64,000 nt of DNA, taken from assembly GCF_031844705.1 (NCBI RefSeq), contig NZ_CP134609.1:372001-436000 (forward strand), in the 5' to 3' direction. A model generated the notes under the pieces. The model had not been told where the DNA came from, did not search any database, and saw only the letters and a list, made by a program, of their open reading frames with translations. Positions 15,053 through 22,661 of this stretch are shown one piece after another. Both the position numbers and the translations under genes were made by a program. The DNA comes from Streptomyces sp. ITFR-16. GTDB lineage: Bacteria; Actinomycetota; Actinomycetes; Streptomycetales; Streptomycetaceae. Position 1 is the stretch's first letter; each line of letters opens with the position of its first letter.

Positions 15053-17224
15053 TCAGCTGTAGACGCCGAACTCCCAGAGCGAGTAGCCCCAGGCCGTGCC
15101 CCGCTGGGTGAGGCTGAGCTTCACATAGCGGGCGGTCTGCGCGATGTCGAGGTCGTCGGCGTCACCGTTGCCGCTGGTGGTGGAGTACACCGAGCGCCAG
15201 GAGCTGCCGTCGTCCGAGACCAGCACCTCGTAGGACTTGGCATACGCCGGGTCCCACACCAGCTGGAGGTGGCGGAAGGACTTGCGCTCCCCCAGGTCGA
15301 CCTGGATCGACTGCGGGTCGCTCCAGTCGCTGGCCCACCGGGTGTCCATCCTGCCGTCGGTCGCCATCGCGGCGGTGCAGGGGCAGCCGCTGCTGCCGGC
15401 CTGCGCGGAGGTGGCGGTGGTGGGCCGGCCGAGGGCCAGGTTGGTGCCGCCGACCGGGGGCACCACGACCTTGACCGACTTGGTCTCGATGCCGGCGTTG
15501 CCGTGGCCGTCCTCGGCCTGGATGTAGACCTTCCACACCCCGAGCCGCTCCGGCGCCGTCACCGCGAAGGTGCCGTTGCCGGTGGACCGCCAGGTGGCCT
15601 CGACCAGGCCCTTGTCACCGGTGGCGTAGTTGCCGCTGAGATAGATCTTGTACGTGAGGGCGTCGTTGTCCGGGTCCCGGATGTCCGCGCCGACGGTGAA
15701 CTCCTTGCCGGCAGGAGCCCCGCCCGCGTTCTGGACCGTCATGTTGCTGATGACGGGCGGGGTGTTGTCGCCGGCGGTGGAGCCCTTGTACGCCTTCTTC
15801 AGGGCGTAGTACGAGAGCCGCTTCTTGCCGTCCGGCACCAGGTTGAACCAGACGCCGCCGAAGTCGTGCTCCGTGCCGTAGTGGAAGAGGGTGGCGCCCA
15901 GCGCGACGCCCTGGTGGGCGGTGATGCAGTTCCAGGCCTTGGTGTACCCCTCGGCCTTCTGCACGTCGGTGGGCTCGTCCGGGACGCCGTTGGCGTCGTC
16001 CGGCACCTCCCACTCACCGGCCGGTCCGCCCTCGGTGATGATGTAGGGCTTGTTGTAGCCGCCGGACTCCCAGGCGCCGCGCACCCCGCAGATGTCGCCG
16101 TAGGAGTTGACCGAGTACAGGTCGAGGTCGGGGGCGTTTCGCTTGTAGTACGGCCAGGCGCCCGTCCAGGCGTCGGTCGAGGTCACCGGGTGGTCCGGGT
16201 CGATGGTGTGGATCTTCTTCGCCACGTCGTTGACGAAGGTGGTGTAGGCGTTGCGCTGCCGCTCCAGCTCGTCGCCGCTGTAGCAGTTCTGCAGCCCGAG
16301 GACCGACTCGTTGCCGACGTTCCACATGAGCACGCCGGGGTGGCTCTTGTATGTGTCGACCCACTTGGCGAACTCGGTGAGCGAGGACGACTTGTACGCG
16401 TCGTCCGTCAGGTAGTTGACGCATCCGCCGCTGCCCGGCCCGCCGCCCGGCTGGAGCCAGAAGCCGCTGACCACCCGGATCCCGTTGGCCGCCGCCTCGT
16501 CGAGGAGCGGCTTGGAGGAGCCGTCGGTCCCCCAGGTGCGGATGGTGTTGACGCCCATGGACTTCAGGTCGGGCAGATAGCGGGCCGCGTCGGCGACGGA
16601 CGGCCCCCAGGTCAGGCCCTTGACCTGGTACGGCTTGCCGTCCACGGTCAGCTGCCAGTTGCCCTGCGACCCGGTGACGCGGACCGCTCCGCCGGTGGCC
16701 GGGGGTGTGCCGCCGGTGGTGCCGTAGACCTGGAACTCCCAGAGGGAGTAGCCGTATCCGCCGGCGCGGGCGGTGCCGTACATCCTGACGTACCGTCCGG
16801 AGCCGGAGACGGCCAGGTCGTCCGTGCCGCCGTCGCCGTTGGTCACAGTCTTCAGGGTGCGCCAGTCGGAGCCGTTGTCCGAGGCCTGGATCTCGTACGC
16901 CTTGCCGTAGGCGGACTCCCAGGTCAGCACGACCCTGCTGAGGTCCGCGGTGGCGCCCAGGTCCACCTGGAGCCACTGCGGGTCGCTCCATTGACTGGCC
17001 CAGCGGGTGCCGGTCAGGTCTCCGTCGACGGCGGCGGACGCCGCGTAGCCGGCTCCCTCGTGCGAGGAGTCGGTGGCGGTCCTCCCCTGCGACAGCAGGG
17101 ATTCCGCCGCCCGGGCGGACGTCGCCGTGAGCATCACGAGCGACGACGCGAGAAGGGCGAGAAGCGTGATCAGCAGCGTGCCCGTTCGCGGTCTCGCGGG
17201 CATGGCTGCGCAAGCTCTGTGCAC
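15053..17224 (-). CDS. Secreted glycoside hydrolase (GH2-like TIM barrel) flanked by two discoidin domains
   Basis: A 723-residue exported protein. Signal peptide: basic start and hydrophobic core to about residue 38 (ATSARA). Domain order: an F5/8C (discoidin) carbohydrate-binding domain at about 40-170, a catalytic TIM barrel at about 180-480, a Fn3/Big-like linker at about 490-590 and a second discoidin domain at about 595-723. Barrel motifs include VKGLTWGP, NTIRTWG, WNVGNES (probable acid/base Glu near 307) and ITEGG (probable nucleophile Glu near 395), as in clan GH-A. Substrate is not clear; a beta-glucan or mannan is plausible. Start: the GTG at 17224 has AGGAGAG upstream, and an imperfect hairpin TTCTCT/AGAGAA (17226-17241) covers this site. 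A LacI-type palindrome lies 47 bp upstream. Confidence 0.85.
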   Translation of the reverse strand: MHRACAAMPARPRTGTLLITLLALLASSLVMLTATSARAAESLLSQGRTATDSSHEGAGYAASAAVDGDLTGTRWASQWSDPQWLQVDLGATADLSRVVLTWESAYGKAYEIQASDNGSDWRTLKTVTNGDGGTDDLAVSGSGRYVRMYGTARAGGYGYSLWEFQVYGTTGGTPPATGGAVRVTGSQGNWQLTVDGKPYQVKGLTWGPSVADAARYLPDLKSMGVNTIRTWGTDGSSKPLLDEAAANGIRVVSGFWLQPGGGPGSGGCVNYLTDDAYKSSSLTEFAKWVDTYKSHPGVLMWNVGNESVLGLQNCYSGDELERQRNAYTTFVNDVAKKIHTIDPDHPVTSTDAWTGAWPYYKRNAPDLDLYSVNSYGDICGVRGAWESGGYNKPYIITEGGPAGEWEVPDDANGVPDEPTDVQKAEGYTKAWNCITAHQGVALGATLFHYGTEHDFGGVWFNLVPDGKKRLSYYALKKAYKGSTAGDNTPPVISNMTVQNAGGAPAGKEFTVGADIRDPDNDALTYKIYLSGNYATGDKGLVEATWRSTGNGTFAVTAPERLGVWKVYIQAEDGHGNAGIETKSVKVVVPPVGGTNLALGRPTTATSAQAGSSGCPCTAAMATDGRMDTRWASDWSDPQSIQVDLGERKSFRHLQLVWDPAYAKSYEVLVSDDGSSWRSVYSTTSGNGDADDLDIAQTARYVKLSLTQRGTAWGYSLWEFGVYS

Positions 17225-17270
17225 ATTCTCTCCTGAGAGAAGAGTGCGGGATCGGTGTCCCGTAACCGAA

Positions 17271-17288
17271 TGGGAGAGCGCTCTCCCA
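17271..17288. promoter_or_regulatory. LacI-family (CebR-like) operator
   Basis: TGGGAGAGCGCTCTCCCA is a perfect 18-bp palindrome. It matches the streptomycete CebR site TGGGAGCGCTCCCA with two extra central base pairs. Its place 47 bp before the glycosidase start suggests sugar-dependent repression of that gene. Confidence 0.7.
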
Positions 17289-17376
17289 GGAGAGTGACGT
17301 GTACTTGTTCAGCTGTCAACGAGAGTGACGCGTTCGGTTGCGCGGGTTCTTCGCACGGCCCCGGGACGGGGCGCCC

Positions 17377-17712
17377 CTACGGCACGGAGCGGCCGGTCGG
17401 CTCCGCCTTCTCCAGCGGCCGGCCCTCGCCGCCGCCGGTGCCGATACCGGCGGCCCGGGCCGCGGCGTGCAGCGAATGCAGCGCCATCAGCAGAAAGCCG
17501 ATGTCGTCCAGATAGATGGGGTCGGGCAGCAGGTCGACCGGCGAGACGGTGTAGAGCACCGCCGCCCAGACCAGGGCCTTGTTGTGGAGCGGGATACCCG
17601 CGTCGACCAGCAGCTTCCTGGCCCGGAAGACCCGCACCACGAGGACGCAGGCGACACCCGCGGTGAGCAGCACGAGCACCGCGATGACGATGATCCAGGT
17701 CGTGGTGTCCAT
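17377..17712 (-). CDS. YkvA/DUF1232 family small membrane protein
   Basis: A 111-residue protein with one strong N-terminal membrane segment (residues 5-29) and a second amphipathic part carrying the DUF1232 core: LVWAAVLYTVSPVDLLPDPIYLDDIGFLLMAL (SPVDLLPD signature at about 58-65). The last 25 residues are polar. Function of the family is unknown. It is followed on the same strand, after 74 bp, by... in transcription order it lies downstream of the WhiB gene and may be read from it or alone. The ATG at 17712 is the only start before the membrane segment. Confidence 0.85.
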   Translation of the reverse strand: MDTTTWIIVIAVLVLLTAGVACVLVVRVFRARKLLVDAGIPLHNKALVWAAVLYTVSPVDLLPDPIYLDDIGFLLMALHSLHAAARAAGIGTGGGEGRPLEKAEPTGRSVP

Positions 17713-17786
17713 GCTCTATCTTCTACCCCCCGGCGGCCGGATCACCGCGGAACGCCGCCCCGGCGGATGTGACACCGCCCGCATCC

Positions 17787-18044
17787 TCAGCCGGACCGGT
17801 GCTGGGCCTGCCGGCGGCTGCGGCGCTTCAGCGCCCGGCGCTCGGCCTCGCCCAGTCCGCCCCACACCCCGGTGTCCTGCCCGTTCTCCAGCGCCCATCG
17901 CAGACACTCCTCCTGTACGGGGCAGCCCCGGCACACCGCCTTGGCGTCCTCGGTCTGCACCAGCGCCGGGCCGGTGCTGCCGATGGGGAAGAAGAGGTCG
18001 GGGTCCTCGTCGCGGCAGGCCGCGTGCATGCGCCAGTTCTCCAT
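17787..18044 (-). CDS. WhiB-family iron-sulfur transcription factor
   Basis: An 85-residue Wbl protein. The four cluster cysteines are present: Cys10, Cys38, Cys41 and Cys47 (the CxxC reads CRGC), followed by the GVWGGLGEAERR turn that binds the sigma factor region and a basic C-terminal tail (KRRSRRQ) for DNA contact. The ATG at 18044 is preceded by AAGGAG nine bases upstream. Wbl proteins sense oxygen or NO and control development or resistance with SigA/HrdB; which Wbl class this is cannot be settled here. It is divergent from the SpoIIE-type phosphatase. Confidence 0.93.
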   Translation of the reverse strand: MENWRMHAACRDEDPDLFFPIGSTGPALVQTEDAKAVCRGCPVQEECLRWALENGQDTGVWGGLGEAERRALKRRSRRQAQHRSG

Positions 18045-18235
18045 GAAGTCCCACTCCTTGCGGTCGTATCGGTGTACAGGTCTCAGTACGCTGCGGGTGA
18101 CCGCCATCCGGCCGCCGAAACCCCCTGCGGCACCCTCTTCGCGTTCCTCGAAGCTGCGGGGGCGGTGGCTCCGGGGCGACCATGGGAGACAGCGGACCTG
18201 CGTCCGGCACGGTGACGGCATGGGAAGGATCGTCC

Positions 18236-20313
18236 GTGGGCGGCACTGATGAGATGCGGACCGGCTGGGGTGAGGCACCCCGCGAGGGTGTGCGCCGCTC
18301 TCCCCAGGGAGGTCTGCTGGACGTCCTCGGCGTCGCGGCCATGGTGCTCGACACCGACGGACGCATCGTGCTGTGGAGCCCCCAGGCGGAAGAGCTCCTC
18401 GGCTACACCGCCGAGGAGGCGCTCGGCCGCTTCGCCGCCCGGCTGCTGGTCGACGAGCAGCACTTCGACCTGGTGCTGAGGCTGTTCACCGAGGTCATGA
18501 GCAGCGGTGAGGCGTGGGCGGGCGTCTTTCCTGTGCAGCACAAGGACGGCACCTCCCGGCTGCTGGAGTTCCGCAACATGCGGCTCCAGGACGACCGCGG
18601 CGACTTCTACGCGCTGGGGCTGGCCGCCGACGGGTCGATCCTGCGCCGGGTGGAGCGTGATCTCGCGCTGTCCGTGCGCCTGGTCGACCAGTCCCCGATC
18701 GGCCTGGCGGTCCTCGGCCACGACCTTCGCTATCTGGCGGCCAACACCGCGCTGGAGCGGATGGACGGGCTGAGCGCCCCCGAGCACCTGGGCCGACGGG
18801 TCGGTGAGGTGCTGCCCTTCCTGGACGCCGAGACGGTCGAGGCGGCGATGCGCGAGGTCCTGGAGAGCGGGGTCCCGCAGGTGTCGCACGAGCTGGTGGG
18901 CCCTACCCGGGCCGATCCCGGCACCGACCGCGCCTGGTCGGTTTCGCTGTACCGGCTGGACGACTCCGGCGGCCGGGTGCTGGGCCTGGCCGTCTCGCTG
19001 ATCGATGTGACCGACCGCTACCGGGCGGCCGCCGAGGCGGAACGCGCCCGCCATCATCTGGCGCTGGTCGCCGATGCCTCGGTGCGCATCGGCACCACGC
19101 TGGACCTCGAGCAGACGGCCCTGGAGCTGGCGGAGGTCACGGTGCCTGAGCTCGCCGACGTCGCGGCGGTCGACGTGCTGGACAGTGTGCTCAAGGGGCG
19201 CCCGGGGCTGACCGAGGGCCCTCTCCTCATCCAGGCCCTTGCGGTCGTCGCCGCGCGGCCGACCCCCGTCGTGGAGGCGGCCGACCCGCCGGGCCATGCC
19301 GCCCAGTACGGCGCCGACCGCCTGGTGACCCGCTGTGTGCGCACCGGCCTGCCGGTCCGGGAGCCGTATCTCGACGCGGAGAAGCTCTCGTACATCGCCC
19401 GCGACGCCCGCTCGGCGGCGCTGCTCGCGGAGGCGGGGGCCCACTCCTATCTGGCGGTGCCGCTGATCGCCCGGGGCGAGGTGCTGGGCGCGGTCGACCT
19501 CATCCGGACGGACAACCCGCTGCCGTTCACCGAGGACGACGAGACGCTCGCATCCGAGCTGGCCGCCCGCGCGGCGGTCAGCATCGACAACGCGCGGCTG
19601 TACCGCCAGCAGCGCGAGACGGCGCTCACCCTCCAGCGCAGCATGCTGCCGCGCAACCACCACGAGCCGGTGGGCCTGGATGTGGCGTCCCGCTACCGGC
19701 CGGCGGCCTCGCGGTACGAGGTCGGCGGCGACTGGTTCGACGTCATCGGGATGCGGGGCGGGCAGACCGCCCTGGTGGTGGGCGATGTGATGGGCAGCGG
19801 GATCAACGCGGCCACCACGATGGGGCGGCTGCGCACCGCCACCCAGACGCTGTCACGGCTCGGTCTGCGCCCGGCCGAGGTGCTCGGGCACCTGGACGAG
19901 ATCACCGCCGACCTGGACCCGTGGTTCGCCACCTGTGTCTATGCCGTGTACGACCCCGGGACCGCCCTGTGCCGGGTGAGCACCGCGGGGCATCTGCCCC
20001 CGTGCTGATCCCCGCCGGCGGTACGCCGCGCCTGCTCGACCTGCCGACGGGGGCTCCGCTCGGCGTGGGCGGGGTGCCGTTCAGCGATGCCACGGTGCCG
20101 CTCGGCCCCGGTGACCGGCTGGTCCTGTACACGGACGGGCTGGTGGAGACCCGGGACAACGACATCGACACCCGGCTGGACACGCTGCTCACCCTGCTCC
20201 ACGCCTCGGACGCGTCCCTGGAGGAGACCTGTGACCGGCTGCTGCGCGAGCTGCGGGACCCGCAGGACCACGACGACGTGGCGCTGCTGATCGCCCGGGT
20301 TCCCGAGGGGTGA
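18236..20313 (+). pseudogene. PAS-PAS-GAF-SpoIIE (PP2C) phosphatase, frameshifted near the C-terminus
   Basis: A sensor phosphatase: PAS at about residues 20-120, second PAS at about 135-245, GAF at about 270-440 and a SpoIIE/PP2C domain at about 460 onward (VGGDWFDVIGM, LVVGDVMGSGINAATTMGRLR). The first frame ends after CRVSTAGHLPP at a TGA (20006-20008). The rest of the PP2C domain (IPAGGTPRLLDLPTG to DDVALLIARV) continues in the next frame to 20313. Restoring one C in the run at 19997-20001 joins both parts exactly, so one base is missing here, by mutation or by sequencing error. Start: GTG 18236 with AAGGA six bases upstream; an ATG at 18182 is possible. Such proteins dephosphorylate anti-anti-sigma factors in the partner-switch pathway. 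Confidence 0.85.
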
Positions 20314-20328
20314 CGGCGGGCGGCGCGG

Positions 20329-20793
20329 TCAGCAGGTGCGGCGGCGGTGCCGGCGGCAGCGGCCCGCGACCACGCCGCACCGGCCCGTCCCGGACGCGAG
20401 GAAGCCGAGGCCGATCCCGAACATCCAGACGTCCTTGGCCAGCGGGACACCGTTCTGGCTGGGGCGCAGGCTGCCGGGTTCCCGCATCCCCGGCACACGC
20501 AGATACAGGCCGAGGAGCCCGCCGGAGAACCCGGTGAGGGCGAGGCCGGCGAGCCGGGTGGGCACGAAGGGGGCCAGCAGGGTGGCGCCGACCGTGATCT
20601 CCGACCAGGCGAGCAGCTTGGTGAACCGGTCGGGCTCGATCTTCTTGAGGAAGGGGTACGCCGTGCAGGCCATGCCGTGCAGTGTCTCGGCGGTCGCCTC
20701 GTCCGCCTTGAGCTTGCCGAGGCCGGAGTTGAGGATGAACGCGCCGGTGGCGAGGCGCGGAGGAATGTCGCGCGGTTCGGGCAGCGGCATCAT
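20329..20793 (-). CDS. DoxX-like small integral membrane protein
   Basis: A 154-residue protein with about four hydrophobic segments (for example LLAWSEITVGATLLAPFVP, LAGLALTGFSGGLLGLYL and WMFGIGLGFLAS) and an N-terminal RLATGAFILNSGLGKL that resembles the first helix of DoxX/DUF4267-type proteins. The C-terminus is Arg/Cys-rich. Start: the ATG at 20793 has GGAGG eight bases upstream; upstream ATGs lack one. It converges on the phosphatase with 15 bp between stops and is divergent from the kinase gene. Function unknown. Confidence 0.75.
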   Translation of the reverse strand: MMPLPEPRDIPPRLATGAFILNSGLGKLKADEATAETLHGMACTAYPFLKKIEPDRFTKLLAWSEITVGATLLAPFVPTRLAGLALTGFSGGLLGLYLRVPGMREPGSLRPSQNGVPLAKDVWMFGIGLGFLASGTGRCGVVAGRCRRHRRRTC

Positions 20794-20934
20794 GGGCAGA
20801 GCCTCCATGGATCGGATCGTCGGCCCCTGATCGAGCATAGCCAGTGGAGGTCCGGGCCGCGCGCAGAGAACGGCCCCCGTGCCCCCCGACCGTGTCGGCC
20901 ATACTGGCGGCGGCGGGAATCACGAGGGGGCACA

Positions 20935-21845
20935 GTGGTCCACGAACAAACGGAGTACGACGTCGTGGTGGTCGGCGGCAGCGGGGTGGACACCATCGTC
21001 CGCGTCGACTCCCTGCCCGTCCCGCTCGCCGACGCGGTGATGGTCGGACCGATCGAGGAGTGGCCCGGTCAGACCGGGGGCAATGTGGCCCTGGGGGCCC
21101 GCACCCTGGGGCTGGATGTCGCGCTGCTCGACTGCATCGGCGACGACCCGACCAGCACGCTGGTGCGCGAGCGGCTGGCCGGGGGCGCGGTGGAGTTCCA
21201 TGCGGTCGTCTCGGCGGCGGGCACCCGCCGCGCGGTGAACCTGGTGGACGCGACGGGCCGCCGGATGTCGTTCTACGACGCCCGGGACCCGGAGGACCTG
21301 CGGATGCCGCGTGACTTCTATCTGCCCCTTCTGCGCCGCGCCCGGCACATCCATCTGTCCATCACGCACTTCACGCGTTTTCTCTATGACGACATCGAGG
21401 CCCTCGGGATCCCGGTCTCGACGGATCTGCACGACTGGGACGGACTGAGCGAGCACCAGCGGGAGTTCGCGCTCCGCTCCGACCTCGTGTTCTTCAGCGC
21501 GGCGACGACGGGCGAGCGGGCGCCCGCCCTGATGCGGGAGATCCTGCGCGAGGGCCGCGCCGGGGCCGTGATCGCCACGGCGGGCGCCGGGGCGCCTACC
21601 TCCTGACCCGCGACGGGGGCCCCGACCCACTGCATGTCCCGGCGACCGTGCCGCCCGCGCCGGTGGTGGACAGCAACGGAGCGGGCGACGCGTTCGTGAC
21701 CGGCTTCCTGTACGGCAGGCTGGCGGGCAGGGATCCGCTGGAGTGCGCCCGGCTGGGGGCCGTCGCGGGCGCGTACGCCTGTACGGGCCCGGGTTCCACC
21801 GCACTGATCGGCCGCGAGGCCCTGCTCGCGGCGGACGGTTCGTAG
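20935..21845 (+). pseudogene. PfkB-family carbohydrate kinase, frameshifted
   Basis: A ribokinase-type sugar or nucleoside kinase, about 303 residues if repaired. The N-terminal part shows VVVVGGSGVDTIVRVD, WPGQTGGNVALGARTLG and DCIGDDPTS. The first frame ends in ATAGAGAPTS at 21606. The C-terminal signature VVDSNGAGDAFVTGFLYGRLAG (anion hole and catalytic Asp in GAGD) lies in the next frame and ends at 21845. Adding one G to the run at 21589-21592 restores GAGGAYLL and joins the parts. The GTG at 20935 has GAGGGGG upstream. The sugar substrate is unknown; the kinase stands beside glycosidase genes. Confidence 0.85.
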
Positions 21846-21859
21846 GCACGCGGGCCCGG

Positions 21860-21885
21860 CCGTCCCGCCGGTCAGAGCGGGACGG
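21860..21885. terminator. Hairpin between convergent kinase and TetR genes
   Basis: CCGTCCCGC (21860-21868) pairs with GCGGGACGG (21877-21885), overlapping the last codons of the TetR gene. Confidence 0.55.
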
Positions 21886-22471
21886 TCAACTGCGCCTGTA
21901 CGTGCGCGCGCAGCACCCCCGCCATGTCGGTCGCGCAGCCGCTGAGGAGCCACTGCGTCTGGAGGCCGTCCATCAGCGCGATCAGTTGCTGGGCGGCCTC
22001 GTCGGGGGTGATCCCCTCGCGCAGCACGCCCTCGTCCCGGGCCTCCGCGTAGGAGACGGCGGTGGTCAGGACGGAGGTCCGGTAGCGCTCCACGAAGTAG
22101 GAGTGGGCCGGGTGGTCGCCCGATGTCGCCTCGGCGGACAGGACGCAGAACAGCTCGACGATCCCCCGGCGCCGGGCGTTCAGCTCGGCCAGTTCGACGA
22201 GCCGGCGCAGCCGGTCGAGGCCGGTGGGGCGGCCGGCTTCGAGCCACTGCCCGTCCACCTCGTCGCGGTGTTCGAGCACCGCGAGCAGCAGTGACTCCTT
22301 GGTCGGGAAGTGGTGCAGCAGCCCGGGGTGCGAGAGGCCGCAGCGGGTGGCGATGACCCGCAACGAGGCTCCCCGGTAGCCGACTTCGCCGAACAGGGCC
22401 ATGGCCTGGTCGAGGATCTGTACGCGTTTGGCCCGGCCCTTCGCGTAGCCGCGCCGCTCCTCGCCGATCAT
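21872..22471 (-). CDS. TetR-family transcriptional regulator
   Basis: A 199-residue repressor. The N-terminal HTH (about 15-60) reads RVQILDQAMALFGEVGYRGASLRVIATRCGLSHPGLLHHFPTKESLLLAVLEHRD, with the usual helix 3 and LLHHFPTKE turn. The C-terminal ligand domain is of the TetR_C type seen next to sugar-metabolism genes. It is divergent from the GH3 beta-glucosidase across 190 bp that contain a weak dyad (CCCGGTCGGG at 22538-22547), so I infer that it controls itself and that gene. Confidence 0.88.
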   Translation of the reverse strand: MIGEERRGYAKGRAKRVQILDQAMALFGEVGYRGASLRVIATRCGLSHPGLLHHFPTKESLLLAVLEHRDEVDGQWLEAGRPTGLDRLRRLVELAELNARRRGIVELFCVLSAEATSGDHPAHSYFVERYRTSVLTTAVSYAEARDEGVLREGITPDEAAQQLIALMDGLQTQWLLSGCATDMAGVLRAHVQAQLTVPL

Positions 22472-22537
22472 GCGCCACTCTCCCCGGTCGTCTCGGTCGG
22501 GCCCGCTGGGTACGCTCGCATCCTCACATACTTACCA

Positions 22538-22547
22538 CCCGGTCGGG
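22538..22547. promoter_or_regulatory. Possible TetR operator in the TetR/GH3 divergent region
   Basis: CCCGGTCGGG sits in TTACCACCCGGTCGGGA, which resembles one half of the ACCGACCGGTCGGT class of TetR sites. The symmetry is short, so this is tentative. Confidence 0.3.
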
Positions 22548-22661
22548 ATTGAGCGTACGCTGGCCCGGACGGCCGCGACGCGCCGGAGGTGACGCCCCGT
22601 CCCGTCACCCTCCAGGTATCCGCCCGATGAGAACGTCACCGACGTTGTGAAAGGAACTCCT

